Below the pieces are notes generated by a model. That model was not told the origin of the DNA and ran no database searches. It worked only from the letters and a program-made list of their open reading frames with translations. A stretch of 6,269 nucleotides of DNA from Candidatus Melainabacteria bacterium (GTDB lineage: Bacteria; Cyanobacteriota; Vampirovibrionia; 2-02-FULL-35-15): contig JAHFBD010000134.1 in assembly GCA_023250175.1 (NCBI GenBank), positions 1 through 6,269 on the forward strand, written 5' to 3'. The translations under genes were made by a program, and so were the position numbers. Position 1 is the first letter of the stretch, and each line of letters starts with the position of its first letter. This document shows positions 5,114 to 6,269 of the stretch, piece by piece.

Positions 5114-5129
5114 TGTGATCAATTGCACA
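5114..5129. promoter_or_regulatory. CRP/FNR-family operator candidate
   Basis: TGTGA and GCACA half-sites are separated by 6 bp, matching the cAMP receptor protein consensus except for one base; the flanking T and A extend the dyad. Which CRP-family protein would bind, and which of the two divergent genes it would serve, is unknown. Confidence 0.4.
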
Positions 5130-5254
5130 AAACATTAGGGTTACTACTTCTGTCTATTAAGTATGTTTCATCACACATTGTCTGAGGTACCCCTAAGTCA
5201 TTAACTGTTTATTAATATGCCCATGAGAAAAGTATGTTGTCTGGTATTTAAAGC

Positions 5255-5259
5255 AGGAG
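5255..5259 (+). promoter_or_regulatory. Shine-Dalgarno of the collagen-like gene
   Basis: AGGAG lies 9 nt before the ATG at 5269, supporting that start, which also gives a well-formed signal peptide. Confidence 0.75.
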
Positions 5260-5268
5260 TCCTAGTTA

Positions 5269-6269
5269 ATGAAAGTAAAAATCAAGAAAATAATTTCAGT
5301 ACTGTTGGTTTTAACTTTTAGTTTAAATCAATTAATGGCCTCTGCTAGTTTAAATATTACAGCAAAGAGCTTCAGCTATAGAGCACAAGAAAATTTAGCA
5401 AGTTTATTACTTCCTACCTTTAGATACGATAGAAATAATATTGAACTAAATGAAAAATCAGCTATTGATTTAATTCTTGAAAACAATTCAAATCTTGTAA
5501 AAGTAGAAGTTGTTGGTGCTCAAGATGAAGGACTTGGAATAGATAGTGATAATCTTTTAAAGAATGGATTAAAGATTTTAAATCCTTTACAACAAACAAA
5601 TAAAAAACGAGTTGTTAGAGAAGGACAAAAACGTAAAATAAAGAAAGCCTCAACAATAACATTTGATTTAAATAATCCAGGTACTGGAGCAAGTGTAATA
5701 GAAGCATTAGATTTTAAAGTATTAAAAATTCATGTAAAAGGAATTCTGCCAGGTACTTATACAGTAAAAGCTACCGTAGATGGACAAAAGAGTACATTTA
5801 CTACAGTAATTACAAAAGCAGATTTCAGATTAGATGGTATAACCCCATCTGTTGTTAGTCCAGGTCTTGAAACCAGGCTAACAATTATTGGTAAAGGATT
5901 AGATTCATTAACAGATGTGAATTTTGGAAGTACTGATATAGAAATTAGACAAATACAAAGTCTTGATGATTCTACTTTAAATGTTACAGCTTTTGTTCGC
6001 GAAGGTGCTTCTAGTGGTTACCGTGATGTCACTATTATAAGTCCTTTACTTGGTAAATCAGTAACATTAGTAAATGGACTATTAGTTACTGCTCCAGGTG
6101 GCAAGCTAGGAATTGATATAGCAGATATTATGGATGGTGCCCCAGGTATGGATGGCAAAAATGGTATGGATGGTGCTTCTGGTATGGATGGTGTTAGTGG
6201 TATGGATGGTGCTCCTGGTAGAGATGGTATGAGTCTTTGTAATAATACAAATGATTTACTAATGATTTT
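5269..6269 (+). CDS. Secreted protein with IPT/TIG-like domain and collagen-like Gly-X-Y repeats, 3'-truncated
   Basis: The frame is open from the ATG to the window edge (333 codons) and is incomplete. Residues 1-26 form a Sec signal peptide: basic K-V-K-I-K-K, hydrophobic I-I-S-V-L-L-V-L-T-F, then the A-S-A cleavage motif before S-L-N-I. Residues about 40-125 are hydrophilic and unrecognised, with a very basic patch (K-R-V-V-R-E-G-Q-K-R-K-I-K-K, 113-126). Residues 128-183 look like a beta-sandwich module (P-G-T-Y-T-V-K-A-T-V-D-G). Residues 190-275 resemble an IPT/TIG domain: I-T-P-S-V-V-S-P-G, L-T-I-I-G-K-G-L, V-N-F-G, L-N-V-T, then R-D-V-T-I-I-S-P. From residue 290 there are eleven unbroken Gly-X-Y triplets, mostly alternating GMD with another. 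A Cys follows at 324. It is probably a surface or exported structural or adhesive protein. Codon use is AT-rich like its neighbours. Confidence 0.85.
   Translation, partial: MKVKIKKIISVLLVLTFSLNQLMASASLNITAKSFSYRAQENLASLLLPTFRYDRNNIELNEKSAIDLILENNSNLVKVEVVGAQDEGLGIDSDNLLKNGLKILNPLQQTNKKRVVREGQKRKIKKASTITFDLNNPGTGASVIEALDFKVLKIHVKGILPGTYTVKATVDGQKSTFTTVITKADFRLDGITPSVVSPGLETRLTIIGKGLDSLTDVNFGSTDIEIRQIQSLDDSTLNVTAFVREGASSGYRDVTIISPLLGKSVTLVNGLLVTAPGGKLGIDIADIMDGAPGMDGKNGMDGASGMDGVSGMDGAPGRDGMSLCNNTNDLLMI
6136..6234 (+). repeat. 18-bp coding repeat giving collagen-like triplets
   Basis: Five consecutive 18-bp units (6136-6225) encode G-X-Y-G-M-D, with the last having R for M, followed by one more triplet, GMS. 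Variable first triplets are GAP, GKN, GAS, GVS and GAP. The second half of each unit, ggtatggat, is almost invariant, pointing to expansion by tandem duplication. Confidence 0.85.

Larger units (their letters stand above)
4891..5268. promoter_or_regulatory. Divergent intergenic region with a CRP-like site
   Basis: This 378-bp AT-rich stretch separates the exported DCC gene from the collagen-like gene and has no convincing reading frame. It contains TGTGA-TCAATT-GCACA at 5114-5129, one base off the CRP core TGTGA-N6-TCACA, preceded by an extra TTGTGA hexamer. Plus-strand promoter candidates are TTGACT-17-TAATAA (5042-5070) and TTGTCT-17-TTAACT (5178-5206), both only fair matches. For the second, the CRP-like site would be centred about 90 bp upstream of the start. 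The DCC promoter is not clear; TATATT/CATAAT-like -10 sequences lie around 4936-4955 without a good -35. Confidence 0.4.

Noticed and set aside
5166..5206. Short ATG frame (M-F-H-H-T-L-S...) upstream of the collagen-like gene as a leader peptide
   Set aside because: Only 13 codons, with no SD and no residue run suggesting attenuation.

Overview
This is a chromosomal window from an AT-rich bacterium, by eye about one third G+C, with ordinary bacterial signals. Start codons often have purine-rich Shine-Dalgarno (SD) sequences, one promoter is close to consensus (TTTACA-17-TATAAT), and there is at least one strong intrinsic terminator. The mix of a cyanobacterial-style single-RRM RNA-binding protein, a membrane fatty-acid desaturase, a type IV pilin-like protein and secreted proteins with Sec signal peptides would fit a non-photosynthetic relative of Cyanobacteria (Melainabacteria/Vampirovibrionia). 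That placement is an inference with low certainty; no marker gene here settles it.

Layout. 1-839 (+): the C-terminal two thirds of purD. 836-1048 (-): an unrecognised 70-residue protein with a very good SD, overlapping the purD stop tail to tail. 1049-1609: no protein gene, but the minus strand carries a promoter, a GC-richer block able to form several hairpins, and a 15-bp terminator with a U-tract. Together these look like a free-standing RNA gene of about 199 nt (1245-1443). 1610-2050 (-): a PilV-like pseudopilin. 2120-2515 (+): a VOC/glyoxalase-fold protein. 2507-3664 (-): a three-histidine-box desaturase. 3844-4167 (-): an RRM protein with a leader of about 140 nt whose SD can be sequestered in a 9-bp stem. 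4390-4890 (-): an exported thiol-disulfide oxidoreductase of the DCC family. 5269-6269 (+): the start of a secreted protein with an IPT/TIG-like domain followed by collagen-like Gly-X-Y triplets, running off the window.

How the parts may work together. The desaturase and the RRM protein are adjacent and co-oriented; both families are commonly induced by cold, so 2507-4309 may be a small cold-acclimation locus, with each gene keeping its own control region. The exported DCC protein, the pseudopilin and the collagen-like protein all act outside the cytoplasm, but they are not in one operon and no direct link is visible. The most interesting parts are regulatory: the putative structured RNA, the SD-sequestering leader, a palindrome inside the desaturase promoter, and a CRP-type site upstream of the collagen-like gene. 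No insertion sequence, CRISPR array, tRNA, rRNA or phage gene is visible.
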